From Pseudomonadota bacterium (GTDB lineage: Bacteria; Pseudomonadota; Alphaproteobacteria; Rhizobiales; Rhizobiaceae), in contig JAEYDD010000031.1 in NCBI GenBank assembly GCA_023404095.1, forward strand, positions 1 to 45,620: DNA of 45,620 nt, read 5' to 3'. Shown here in pieces: positions 33,924-41,889 of the stretch. A program made the translations under genes and the position numbers. The notes beneath the pieces were generated by a model that made no database searches, was not told the origin of the DNA, and saw nothing but the letters and a program-made list of their open reading frames with translations. Within the stretch, counting starts at the first letter, position 1, and each line of letters opens with the position of its first letter.

Positions 33924-35357
33924 TCAATTTTTTGTTTTCATCCAATAACGTTCAATCTCTTCCAATGATTTTCCGGTGGTCTCCGGCACCAGTTTCCAAA
34001 CTATCAGCATGTAGGGAATACACATGGCAGCAAACAGGAAGAATGTTCCGGCGGGGGTAAGATTTTGGAGCATCCAGGGGGTAAGCTGCCCAATCAAGTA
34101 TGTACCTATCCACAATGCAAAACCGGCAATGGACATGGCCAGTCCACGCACCCGGATTGGATACATTTCGGAAAGCAATACAAACACGACTGCGCAAATG
34201 GAAACCGCACAGCAAAACACATAGAACAAAAAGAAAACTAGCAGGAATAGGCTTGAAATGCCCCATGATTCTCCGGCAATAAAATAAAAGCCTATCAATA
34301 CCAATGAAAGAATCATGCCTGAAACACCGTAATACACCAATTTCTTACGACCCACTTTATCAATAATGGCAAGAGCCAGTACAGTAGTCAGGGTATTGAC
34401 TAGCCCCACCAACACCTGATAGAACAAGGAATCGCCACCGGAAAGGCCAGCCCCTTCAAAGATGGAAGGACCATAATACAAGACTGCATTCACTCCCATA
34501 AACTGTCCGAGGATGGCTATACATACACCAATAATAACGGCTTTCATAATACCCGGCGACAAAAGCAAGGACCACTCTGATTGGGTTTCGGAAGTAAGAA
34601 CAGACTTCGTTTCGTTCAATTGCACCAACGCTTCTTTGGAAGAGCTGTAAATGTGCTCCAAAATATTGACCGCACGTTCTTCACGATTGCGGACAATCAG
34701 CCAACGCGGACTTTCCGGAATAAAAAAGACAATGGCAAAGAACAGCAAAGCAGGCAAAGTCTCCATTCCCAACATTCCTCTCCATACTTCATTCACAAAA
34801 ATCCAGTTAAACCAGCTATCGGCAGCTCCTGCATGGGTCTCAGCATACATAAGCAACTGATAATTCATTAGATAAGCTCCTAAAAAGCCAATGGTAACCG
34901 CTAATTGATAAAGTGATACCAAGCGTCCACGATACTGAGCTACCGACACCTCGGATATATAAAGAGGGGATACAATGGAAACCACACCGATACCTACACC
35001 TCCGACAATACGGTAAACCACCAACTGATTGAAATCTGCACATACCGCACAACCGATAGCAGACATGGAAAAGAGTATGGCCGACAGAATCATGGTACGT
35101 TTACGACCAAGCTTGTCACTTAAAATACCAGCAAAGAGCACTCCTACAATGGAACCTATCAACGCACAGCCCACATACCACCCTTGCGACATGGTATCTA
35201 AATTAAACTGAGCGGTTACCTTGGCAATGGTACCGGAAATGACTGCTGTATCATATCCGAAAAGAAATCCTCCCAAAGCAGCCACAACAGACAAGAAAAC
35301 TACATAACCAATATTGACCGAAGATTTCATAGTATAAAATTTATCGATTAAATTCAA
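33924..35357 (-). CDS. MFS sugar transporter, XylE/SP family
   Basis: This is a 477-residue inner-membrane symporter with twelve predicted helices. Sugar-porter signatures are GFLFGYDTAVISG, DKLGRKRT, the PESPRWL motif after helix 6, GRKK after helix 8 and PETTGKSLEEIE at the C-terminus. It resembles E. coli XylE and Bacteroides glucose/xylose transporters and probably imports a hexose or pentose with protons or sodium. It starts one base after the phosphoesterase stop; a second ATG at 35330 is possible. With the GRP-like permease, the PUL holds two unrelated monosaccharide importers, implying at least two different sugars. Confidence 0.92.
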   Translation of the reverse strand: MNLIDKFYTMKSSVNIGYVVFLSVVAALGGFLFGYDTAVISGTIAKVTAQFNLDTMSQGWYVGCALIGSIVGVLFAGILSDKLGRKRTMILSAILFSMSAIGCAVCADFNQLVVYRIVGGVGIGVVSIVSPLYISEVSVAQYRGRLVSLYQLAVTIGFLGAYLMNYQLLMYAETHAGAADSWFNWIFVNEVWRGMLGMETLPALLFFAIVFFIPESPRWLIVRNREERAVNILEHIYSSSKEALVQLNETKSVLTSETQSEWSLLLSPGIMKAVIIGVCIAILGQFMGVNAVLYYGPSIFEGAGLSGGDSLFYQVLVGLVNTLTTVLALAIIDKVGRKKLVYYGVSGMILSLVLIGFYFIAGESWGISSLFLLVFFLFYVFCCAVSICAVVFVLLSEMYPIRVRGLAMSIAGFALWIGTYLIGQLTPWMLQNLTPAGTFFLFAAMCIPYMLIVWKLVPETTGKSLEEIERYWMKTKN

Positions 35358-35358
35358 A

Positions 35359-36792
35359 TTATTCTTTTACAAGTTGCTTATAAACAGTACCGAAGCGATC
35401 GGTCACCAGTACTTCTATGCGAGCCTTTTTATCTTTAGGAACAGCCTTAAACAAATGATTGGTAGGAAAAGCATTCACCCAGAGTGCACCCATCTTTTCA
35501 CGATCGGAAAAAGCTTCTACAGCAGCCGGATCCAAACCTTTACAACGGGTCATCTCACCCATACAAGTACCATTCTCGAACCACTCTACCTTCCACTGCT
35601 CATCCCAATTCCAGACATTGGCCAGCACTTCTTCGGGAAACTCTTTCGAACTACCCGGAGCATAAGCCTGAAACTGGTATTCCAGCGGATAATCTACCGC
35701 TTTGTAGTGCCACTTCACCTGATTACCATCTACCTCATAAAGTCCAAAGCCTTGGGGGGTACCGTCAGAACAAAGCATGGATTTCCAAAAACCTGCACAT
35801 ACAGCAGCTGTATTGTGTTCCATTAACCGGTCGTTGAACACCACGTTACCGTTCACATGGGTATGTCCGGTAATGAGGTGTGCCTCATGGTCTTTCAGCA
35901 AATCATACAGACTATTGGCATTGCTTGTCTCGTCGGGTAGCAAGGCATTGAACTTGATGTCCTTGGTAGTGCTGGAAGGAATATGCATCATTACAAATAC
36001 CAGATGATCTTTCGGCACCAAAGCCAAATCTTTCTCTATCCATTGCAGTGTACGTTCATCAATGTAACCTATATAACGATAATCCCTATTGATATAAAAA
36101 CAATTGTCTAGTATAATATAATGTGCCTTTCCACGATTGAAAGAATAATAAATGGGACCAAAATAGTCCTCATAGGTCTTGTATGAATGTTCAAAAGAAC
36201 GTACACCCATTTCCATATCATGATTTCCTATGATACGGTAAACAGGCAATCCCAGACCGCCAGACACTTGAATGTAATCTGGGTATAAACCAGGAGTATT
36301 ACCCACAATGTCACCACAATCCAACACGAAGGCATCACGCTCCTTGGCATACTTTTCCATAAAGGCTCGTGCCTTACCTACATAAGAACGATAACTGTCT
36401 AAATGCTCCTGACAGCTGACTTGCACATCAGTCTGTACCATAAACACATGCTTCATATCATCTTTCAGATTCCTCTTCAATTCAAAATCATACTTTAAAC
36501 GGCCTTTCTTAAGCGGGAAAAAGAAAGCGATATGCCCACCACCCTCTTGCGGCAGATAACCTGCAGGCGTGGAAAGATATACAAACCGAGCATCCCGGTT
36601 GCGCGGCAACTCATAACGGCCCTGAGCATCAGTCAGCACCACGTCAAAACCATCTGTCACCACAACACCAGCAAGCCCTTTGCCTTTACAGGTCACCACG
36701 CCTTCAACGGGATCTGGATAAATTGCAGCCTGCATGATTGAGACAACCAAGAACAGACAACAACTGCAAAACAATCTGAGCATAAAATTCAT
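35359..36792 (-). CDS. Calcineurin-like phosphoesterase with N- and C-terminal accessory domains
   Basis: The reading frame can begin at a GTG (36798), but the ATG at 36792 lies two bases after the upstream stop and gives a good signal (MNFMLRLFCSCCLFLVVSIM). Residues about 28-110 are the MetallophosN-type beta domain (VEGVVTCKGKGLAGVVVTDG). The catalytic domain has QTDVQ, VLDCGDIVG, IGNHDME, MMHIPS and GHTHVNG. A C-terminal MetallophosC domain (about 345-477) ends in VTDRFGTVY. The second metal ligand of motif I is glutamine, as is usual in this subfamily. It is exported. The substrate is unknown: phosphodiester or phosphomonoester on glycans or nucleotides. Confidence 0.87.
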   Translation of the reverse strand: MNFMLRLFCSCCLFLVVSIMQAAIYPDPVEGVVTCKGKGLAGVVVTDGFDVVLTDAQGRYELPRNRDARFVYLSTPAGYLPQEGGGHIAFFFPLKKGRLKYDFELKRNLKDDMKHVFMVQTDVQVSCQEHLDSYRSYVGKARAFMEKYAKERDAFVLDCGDIVGNTPGLYPDYIQVSGGLGLPVYRIIGNHDMEMGVRSFEHSYKTYEDYFGPIYYSFNRGKAHYIILDNCFYINRDYRYIGYIDERTLQWIEKDLALVPKDHLVFVMMHIPSSTTKDIKFNALLPDETSNANSLYDLLKDHEAHLITGHTHVNGNVVFNDRLMEHNTAAVCAGFWKSMLCSDGTPQGFGLYEVDGNQVKWHYKAVDYPLEYQFQAYAPGSSKEFPEEVLANVWNWDEQWKVEWFENGTCMGEMTRCKGLDPAAVEAFSDREKMGALWVNAFPTNHLFKAVPKDKKARIEVLVTDRFGTVYKQLVKE

Positions 36793-36794
36793 AA

Positions 36795-37874
36795 TCACTT
36801 AATATTGAAATATTCCTTATACCTATTATACAAGTGTCCTGCCTGCAAATATGCTGATTGGGGACTCATAAAATGAGAAAACTCAAAAGTGATGGCCTTG
36901 TCATAACCGGCTCGCTTGGCAGCCTCCAGCTTCATCCGTAACTTGTCAAACTTAATAGGCAAAAAGTCGATGGGCATGTCACGATCAAAGGTTTCAGCGT
37001 TTGTCCAACATTTCATGCCATACTTATCAGCCAGCTTTTTGTTCACCGTAAAGAAAGCATCCAGTTCATCGTAATCGATATGTCCGTCCTGAAAAGCACA
37101 GGCGTCAACCACATCATGAATGCCATCGAAAATTTCATTCCACTCCCTTTCATGCTCCTGAACAGAAACCGCATTCTCCTTTGTCAACTTATCTGTACCC
37201 ATCACGGCCTTTTTCCCGTCAATCCACGGAGAAATAAAAGTCGGCAAACCGCCGGAGACATCCTTGCATTGTTTGCCCATCGCATGAAAGGCATCAATGG
37301 CACCCTTCGTCTTACGGCTTATCTCACAACTGATATACCATCCGCCGAAACTCTTGTACTTCTCACCGTACCTGCTCCACACCTCATCAATCACATACTT
37401 GTTATCCTCAACCTCCCACGAAAGGTCACCGGTATCCCAGTACTTGCCCGAATCATATAAACCAAAATAGAACTTCATGTGATATTTCCCCGCCAGCCGA
37501 AGGAACATGTCCAACAAATCGACGGAAGGCATATAACACCCTTTGCCCAGCAAATGCGCCGAAGGATAAGTAATGAATTTGCGATAACCCGACCGGATCA
37601 TTATGACCGTGTCAATTCCAATACTCTGCATATACCGGAAATCCTGATCCCATTCCCTTTCCCCCCAATTCTGATGGGGAATATCATGGGATATCTCATC
37701 CAAGAACGTGCCGGTAATTTTAAGTGCATCGCCCATGGGAACTAGCATGGAAGAGGCAGACTCTTGAGAAAAGAAGCAATCCCCATCACCCTCTCGCCCC
37801 AACAATGAAGGGGCCATGAATGCAGACGCACCGAACAAAGCGGTCCTCTTTAAAAAATCCCTGCGTGTTTTCAT
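36795..37874 (-). CDS. DUF4434 protein with Tat-type signal, first gene of the PUL
   Basis: I start at the ATG at 37874 (359 residues), so the protein begins MKTRRDFLKRTALFGASAF, a textbook twin-arginine signal (RRDFLK). The DUF4434-like barrel begins near ITGTFLDEI. Shared glutamates are E184 in GGWYISCEIS and E294 in WTNAETF, with the AFQDGHIDYD segment between. It is promoter-proximal (promoter at 37998-38028) and thus probably among the most highly expressed genes of the locus. It is followed by the phosphoesterase at two bases. Catalytic activity is inferred, and the substrate is unknown. Confidence 0.82.
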   Translation of the reverse strand: MKTRRDFLKRTALFGASAFMAPSLLGREGDGDCFFSQESASSMLVPMGDALKITGTFLDEISHDIPHQNWGEREWDQDFRYMQSIGIDTVIMIRSGYRKFITYPSAHLLGKGCYMPSVDLLDMFLRLAGKYHMKFYFGLYDSGKYWDTGDLSWEVEDNKYVIDEVWSRYGEKYKSFGGWYISCEISRKTKGAIDAFHAMGKQCKDVSGGLPTFISPWIDGKKAVMGTDKLTKENAVSVQEHEREWNEIFDGIHDVVDACAFQDGHIDYDELDAFFTVNKKLADKYGMKCWTNAETFDRDMPIDFLPIKFDKLRMKLEAAKRAGYDKAITFEFSHFMSPQSAYLQAGHLYNRYKEYFNIK

Positions 37875-37997
37875 TATTAATAAAATTAAGATCAACCATT
37901 ATATATTAAACCTATCGAATACACTTTTTTAAGATAAAAAATCAATTATGTTTTTCATTGTTTTAGATATTAATTGTTATTATTCAATTATCACGCT

Positions 37998-38028
37998 GCA
38001 AATATAGATATATTTATTATATTTGCAA
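37998..38028. promoter_or_regulatory. PUL promoter and candidate ROK operator
   Basis: In the 325-bp AT-rich divergent region, GCAAATATA (37998-38006) and TATATTTGC (38018-38026) form a perfect 9-11-9 inverted repeat. Each arm reads TATATTTG in opposite directions, matching the Bacteroides -7 box TAnnTTTG. On the minus strand, TTG at 38028-38026 precedes the box by exactly 19 bp, a complete promoter for the PUL with a start near 37,991. The plus-strand box lacks a -33 TTG at the right distance. A ROK dimer on this repeat would block both directions. The remainder of 37875-38199 shows only AT-rich sequence. Confidence 0.6.
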
Positions 38029-38199
38029 GACTTAATAAAGTATTTAATTAATATATAACCTACAATTAATATATATTAACGCGTAATTACAAAACAATTT
38101 ACATAATAACAAATCAAATACATAATATTTCAGAATAATAAATCCGTATTTATTAATATAATAAACAAAATAGAGTAAATAACATAAAAATACATACAT

Positions 38200-39402
38200 A
38201 TGAAACAGAACTTATTAAAAGAAATGGAAACCGGGAGCAAGAATGCACTCTTAAAAAAAAGGATCATCACACATTATATATATAATGGGAGCTCCACTAT
38301 TACCGATTTGGCCAAGGAACTCGATCTGAGTGTGCCCACAACCACCAAATTCATCAATGAAATGTGTGAGGACAACTATATAAACGACTATGGGAAACTG
38401 GAGACCAGTAGCGGCCGCCATCCAAGCCTATACGGACTCAACCCGGAATCAGGATACTTCATTGGAGTGGACATTAAGAAATTTGCCATAAACATCGGAC
38501 TGATCAATTTCAAGGGGGATATGGTGGAAATCAAGATGAACATACCATACAAGTTCGAAAATACACAGGAAGCTTTGGAAGAACTGTGTGCACTCATCCG
38601 AAACTTCATAAAGGGAACGGAAATCAACGACAAGAAGATAATGAACATCTGCATCAACATCTCCGGAAGAGTAAATCCGGAATCAGGATATAGTTTCAGC
38701 ATGTTCAACTTTTCAGAGCGTCCTTTGGCGGATGTACTGAATGAAAAGATAGGATACCCGGTCTGCATAGACAACGACACAAGGGCCATGACCTATGGAG
38801 AGCATATGCAAGGATGCGTCAAAGGGGAAAAGGACATCATCTTTGTCAACATAAGCTGGGGACTCGGAATCGGCATCATCATAGACGGGAAGGTATACAC
38901 GGGAAAATCTGGATTTTCCGGAGAATTCGGGCATGTCAATGTTTTCGATAATGAAATACTGTGCCACTGCGGCAAAAAAGGATGCCTGGAAACGGAAGCC
39001 TCAGGATCGGCACTACACCGCATCCTGTTGGAAAGAATCGGTAGCGGAGAAAGTTCCATACTATCAAAACGGACTGCAGAAAATCCGCCCACCTTGGATG
39101 AAATCATCACCGCAGTCAATAAAGAGGACTTGCTATGCATTGAGATAGTGGAAGAAATAGGCCAAAAACTGGGAAGGCAAATAGCTGGATTAATAAGCAT
39201 ATTCAATCCGGAACTAGTAATAATCGGGGGTACACTATCATCAACAGGAGACTATATAGTGCAGCCAATCAAAACGGCAATAAGGAAATACTCATTGAAT
39301 CTGGTCAACAAAGACGCCACGGTGACTGTTTCCAAGCTAAAAGACAAGGCTGGAGTAGTTGGGGCCTGCATGCTGGCACGGAGCAGAATGTTCGAAATTT
39401 AA
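38200..39402 (+). CDS. ROK-family transcriptional regulator (NagC/Mlc/XylR-like)
   Basis: This 400-residue regulator has an N-terminal winged HTH (about 14-75: STITDLAKELDLSVPTTTKF) and a ROK domain (about 85-395). Zinc ligands are intact: H245 and CHCGKKGC (255-262). The ATP-binding loop is degraded (GVDIKKFAINIG instead of DIGGT), so it senses rather than phosphorylates a sugar; DND (191-193) is kept for ligand contact. ROK repressors of this layout respond to GlcNAc-6-P, glucose, xylose or similar. It is transcribed away from the PUL across a shared promoter region and is the only regulator gene adjacent. Most Bacteroides PULs use HTCS, SusR-like or ECF/anti-sigma systems, none of which is present here. 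Confidence 0.93.
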   Translation: MKQNLLKEMETGSKNALLKKRIITHYIYNGSSTITDLAKELDLSVPTTTKFINEMCEDNYINDYGKLETSSGRHPSLYGLNPESGYFIGVDIKKFAINIGLINFKGDMVEIKMNIPYKFENTQEALEELCALIRNFIKGTEINDKKIMNICINISGRVNPESGYSFSMFNFSERPLADVLNEKIGYPVCIDNDTRAMTYGEHMQGCVKGEKDIIFVNISWGLGIGIIIDGKVYTGKSGFSGEFGHVNVFDNEILCHCGKKGCLETEASGSALHRILLERIGSGESSILSKRTAENPPTLDEIITAVNKEDLLCIEIVEEIGQKLGRQIAGLISIFNPELVIIGGTLSSTGDYIVQPIKTAIRKYSLNLVNKDATVTVSKLKDKAGVVGACMLARSRMFEI

Positions 39403-39763
39403 AACGACCATTGCCAGCATAATGGGATTGACAAAGAGTATACCAAGAACGCAACTATCATATGCAAAAATATTGAAAAAGCGAGTCAGTAGTTGGTTAC
39501 TGATAAAAGCACAGAATAAACCAGCATCATGATAACCGATTTCCAATACTGCCTCATATTGTGGAATTCGAAAATGCAGATTATTAAACTGTCAATAAAG
39601 AGAAGATGGAATCTATAGGATATACTCGGAAATATTACGAACATAACAAAGATTTGGGAAAGTATACCCTAAGATAAGGACAGAAAAGCAAGAAGCCATC
39701 ATTACGGGTATCTATATTACTATAATTCCCTATCTGTAGCCTGCGTAGTGGGTTTAGGTGACG
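39403..39763. other. Gene-free stretch after the ROK regulator
   Basis: These 361 bp contain stops in all frames and no ORF with convincing composition. I see no tRNA, repeat or transposase remnant. It is probably the junction between the PUL and the GC-richer conserved region. Confidence 0.5.
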
Positions 39764-39799
39764 GAAAGAGGTTGTGGCAATCACAATCTCTTTCTTTTT
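39764..39799 (+). terminator. Rho-independent terminator
   Basis: GAAAGAGGTTGTG (39764-39776) pairs with CACAATCTCTTTC (39782-39794), 13 bp including one G-T pair, around a 5-base loop, followed by TTTTT. It most likely ends the ROK transcript and insulates the next gene. Confidence 0.8.
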
Positions 39800-39819
39800 A
39801 TGATACATGGGGCAAGCTG

Positions 39820-39849
39820 TTGCATTTCAGATAAAATCCTTTACCTTTG
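39820..39849 (+). promoter_or_regulatory. Promoter of the M50-like gene
   Basis: TTG (39820-39822), 19 bp, TACCTTTG (39842-39849): a good match to the Bacteroides sigma-ABfr consensus. It decides the start: the upstream ATG at 39807 would precede the promoter, whereas the ATG at 39879 lies about 25 bp after the expected transcription start. Confidence 0.75.
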
Positions 39850-39878
39850 CCGGCAAACACATTTATCAAGATATCAGG

Positions 39879-41030
39879 ATGAAGAAAGTATTTAAATTGG
39901 CCGGAGGATTCATGGTCGGGGCATGCATCGGCTTTGTAGGAATAATAGGTGTAAGAGTCCTGGTTTTAGGAGACTCGTTCGACGGTTTACACAGCAAGTT
40001 TGCCGAAACCGGCATGCTGGAGACAGTAGGAGTTTCCTTGTTAGCCATACTGATTCTGCTGTTCTCCATCTTCCTGCAAGTGCTTCTGCACGAAGGCGGG
40101 CATCTTGTCTGCGGACTGGCAACCGGCTACCGCTTCGTCTCCTTCCGCATCTTCAACCTTACCCTCATACGGAAAGACGGGAAATTGTGCATCAAGCGTT
40201 TCAGCATTGCCGGCACGGGAGGGCAATGCCTGCTCACGCCACCCGACAGGCCCCTTGAAGACATTCCGACCGTCTTGTACAATCTGGGCGGAGTGCTCGC
40301 CAACCTACTGACCGCCATCCTCGCCGCCATTCCGTTACTGACCGCAGACGGGCTGCCTTACTTGCTGAAATTCTTTCTCCTGATGTTCTCTCTGGTAGGT
40401 ATCCTCCTTGCACTGACGAACGGCATCCCCATAAGGATGGGCGGCATCGGCAATGATGCCGACAACATGCGCCTGCTTCTCAAAGACAAAAAGAGCAAGC
40501 AAGCACTGGTTGTCCAACTGCGTGTCAACGCACTGGTGCAGGAAGGCATACGCGTCAAGGACATGCCTGCCGAATGGTTCAGCCGGACAGAAGACACCGA
40601 CTACAAGGATGCCCTGCAAGTCACCACAGCCCTGTTAAGTGCTTCCCGGCTGCTCGACCGGGAAGAATGGGAGGCAGCCTACAATGCCTTCGACAACATC
40701 ATGAGCCACCGGCACGAAGTCATCGGACTCCTGGTAAAGGAAACCGCCTGCGAACTGCTCTTCACTGCATTGGCAACAAACAGGACCGGGCGGGCAGAAG
40801 AGTTATATACCAAAGAACTGGATACCTACATCCGGCAATACAAAGATGTGATGTCGTCCAAGCAACGGATTCTCTGCGCCCTGGCACTCTACCGGGAGAA
40901 GGATGCGGCCAAAGCAAAGGAAATCTACGAGACCGTCTGCCTCCGAAAAAACAAATACCTGATGCAGGGCGAAGTCGATTCGGACATAGCCCTGATGAAA
41001 TCCATCCTTACCGCCGGAAATGCCCTGTAA
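39879..41030 (+). CDS. M50-like membrane metalloprotease family protein
   Basis: This 383-residue inner-membrane protein is started at the ATG placed after the promoter. Hydrophobic helices surround LLHEGGHLVCG, an HExxH zinc motif (H71-H75) set in a membrane segment as in site-2 proteases. A second region, LTNGIPIRMGGIGNDADN, resembles the N-x-P...DG motif that supplies the third ligand. The C-terminal ~180 residues are soluble and helical, possibly TPR-like (ALQVTTALLSASRLLDREEW). It may process a membrane protein or be a non-proteolytic member. It overlaps the reading frame of the following lipoprotein gene, whose real start is one base after its stop, so the two form an operon. Confidence 0.75.
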   Translation: MKKVFKLAGGFMVGACIGFVGIIGVRVLVLGDSFDGLHSKFAETGMLETVGVSLLAILILLFSIFLQVLLHEGGHLVCGLATGYRFVSFRIFNLTLIRKDGKLCIKRFSIAGTGGQCLLTPPDRPLEDIPTVLYNLGGVLANLLTAILAAIPLLTADGLPYLLKFFLLMFSLVGILLALTNGIPIRMGGIGNDADNMRLLLKDKKSKQALVVQLRVNALVQEGIRVKDMPAEWFSRTEDTDYKDALQVTTALLSASRLLDREEWEAAYNAFDNIMSHRHEVIGLLVKETACELLFTALATNRTGRAEELYTKELDTYIRQYKDVMSSKQRILCALALYREKDAAKAKEIYETVCLRKNKYLMQGEVDSDIALMKSILTAGNAL

Positions 41031-41031
41031 A

Positions 41032-41808
41032 ATGAAACAACGCCTCTCCTACCCGTTATTCCTGCTGCTCGGCTGTTTGCTGTACGGTTGCAGCGGGCAG
41101 CAACAACCGCAAAGACAAATCCAATGCCCGACGGGCACGGCGGAAAGAAGCATCACCTGTTCCGATACCATAGAGACCGCTGCCGTCCCGGCTCCGGCCA
41201 AAAGCCGGACAGCCCGCTACCTGGACTCCCTCGGTCTCGTCGACATCGCCGAAGCGGACAGCAGCATCGCCATCGACTTGATGTACACCCGTGCCGACAA
41301 CTTCACCGGAATCCTATTGTATGAAGATCTGAGGGAAGCCTACCTGCACCCCGATGCCATGGAAAGCCTGAAGCGGGCACAACGCCTGCTGAAAGAGCGG
41401 CATCCCGGCTACAGCCTCATCGTCTACGACGCAGCACGCCCCCTGTCCGTACAGCAGAAAATGTGGGACGCAGTGAAAGGGACCCCCAAGTACATCTACG
41501 TCTCCAACCCGTCACGCGGCGGCGGCCTGCACAACTACGGATTGGCAGTAGACATCAGCATACTCGACGACAAAGGAACACCTCTGCCCATGGGCACCCC
41601 GGTAGACCATCTGGGCAAGGAAGCCCACATCACGGAAGAAGCTGCGCTCGTGGCACAAGGCAAACTCACGGAACAGGAACGCAACAACCGGCTGCTGCTC
41701 AGGCAGGTGATGAAAGAAGCCGGATTCCGCCCGCTGCCCAGCGAATGGTGGCACTTCAACCGCGTCGGCAGGCAGACGGCAAAGGAGAGATACCGGGTAA
41801 TCCCTTAA
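41032..41808 (+). CDS. VanX/DdpX-like D-Ala-D-Ala dipeptidase (M15D) lipoprotein
   Basis: Start at the ATG at 41032 gives 258 residues with a lipoprotein signal (MKQRLSYPLFLLLGCLLYGC, C20). The M15D domain contains IDLMYTRADNF, VYDAARP (R136), the zinc motif GLHNYGLAVDIS (H167, D174) and SEWWHFN (E238, H241). VanX-type enzymes cleave D-Ala-D-Ala and related D-dipeptides in cell-wall turnover. The lipobox places it in the periplasm or outer membrane, so peptidoglycan recycling is more likely than vancomycin resistance; no vanH or vanA gene is nearby. Confidence 0.92.
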   Translation: MKQRLSYPLFLLLGCLLYGCSGQQQPQRQIQCPTGTAERSITCSDTIETAAVPAPAKSRTARYLDSLGLVDIAEADSSIAIDLMYTRADNFTGILLYEDLREAYLHPDAMESLKRAQRLLKERHPGYSLIVYDAARPLSVQQKMWDAVKGTPKYIYVSNPSRGGGLHNYGLAVDISILDDKGTPLPMGTPVDHLGKEAHITEEAALVAQGKLTEQERNNRLLLRQVMKEAGFRPLPSEWWHFNRVGRQTAKERYRVIP

Positions 41809-41889
41809 AGCCAAAACGCTCCCATCTGCAGAAAGCTGCGGATTTATGTGCCACTTTGCTCTTTTTGAGGTAACTTTGCAGAAGAATTA

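Noticed and set aside
38200..39402. ROK kinase instead of regulator
   Set aside because: It has an N-terminal HTH and lacks the DIGGT phosphate loop, so it is a regulator.
41032..41808. Vancomycin resistance determinant (vanX)
   Set aside because: The family match is real, but it is a lipoprotein without vanH/vanA neighbours; cell-wall turnover is more plausible.
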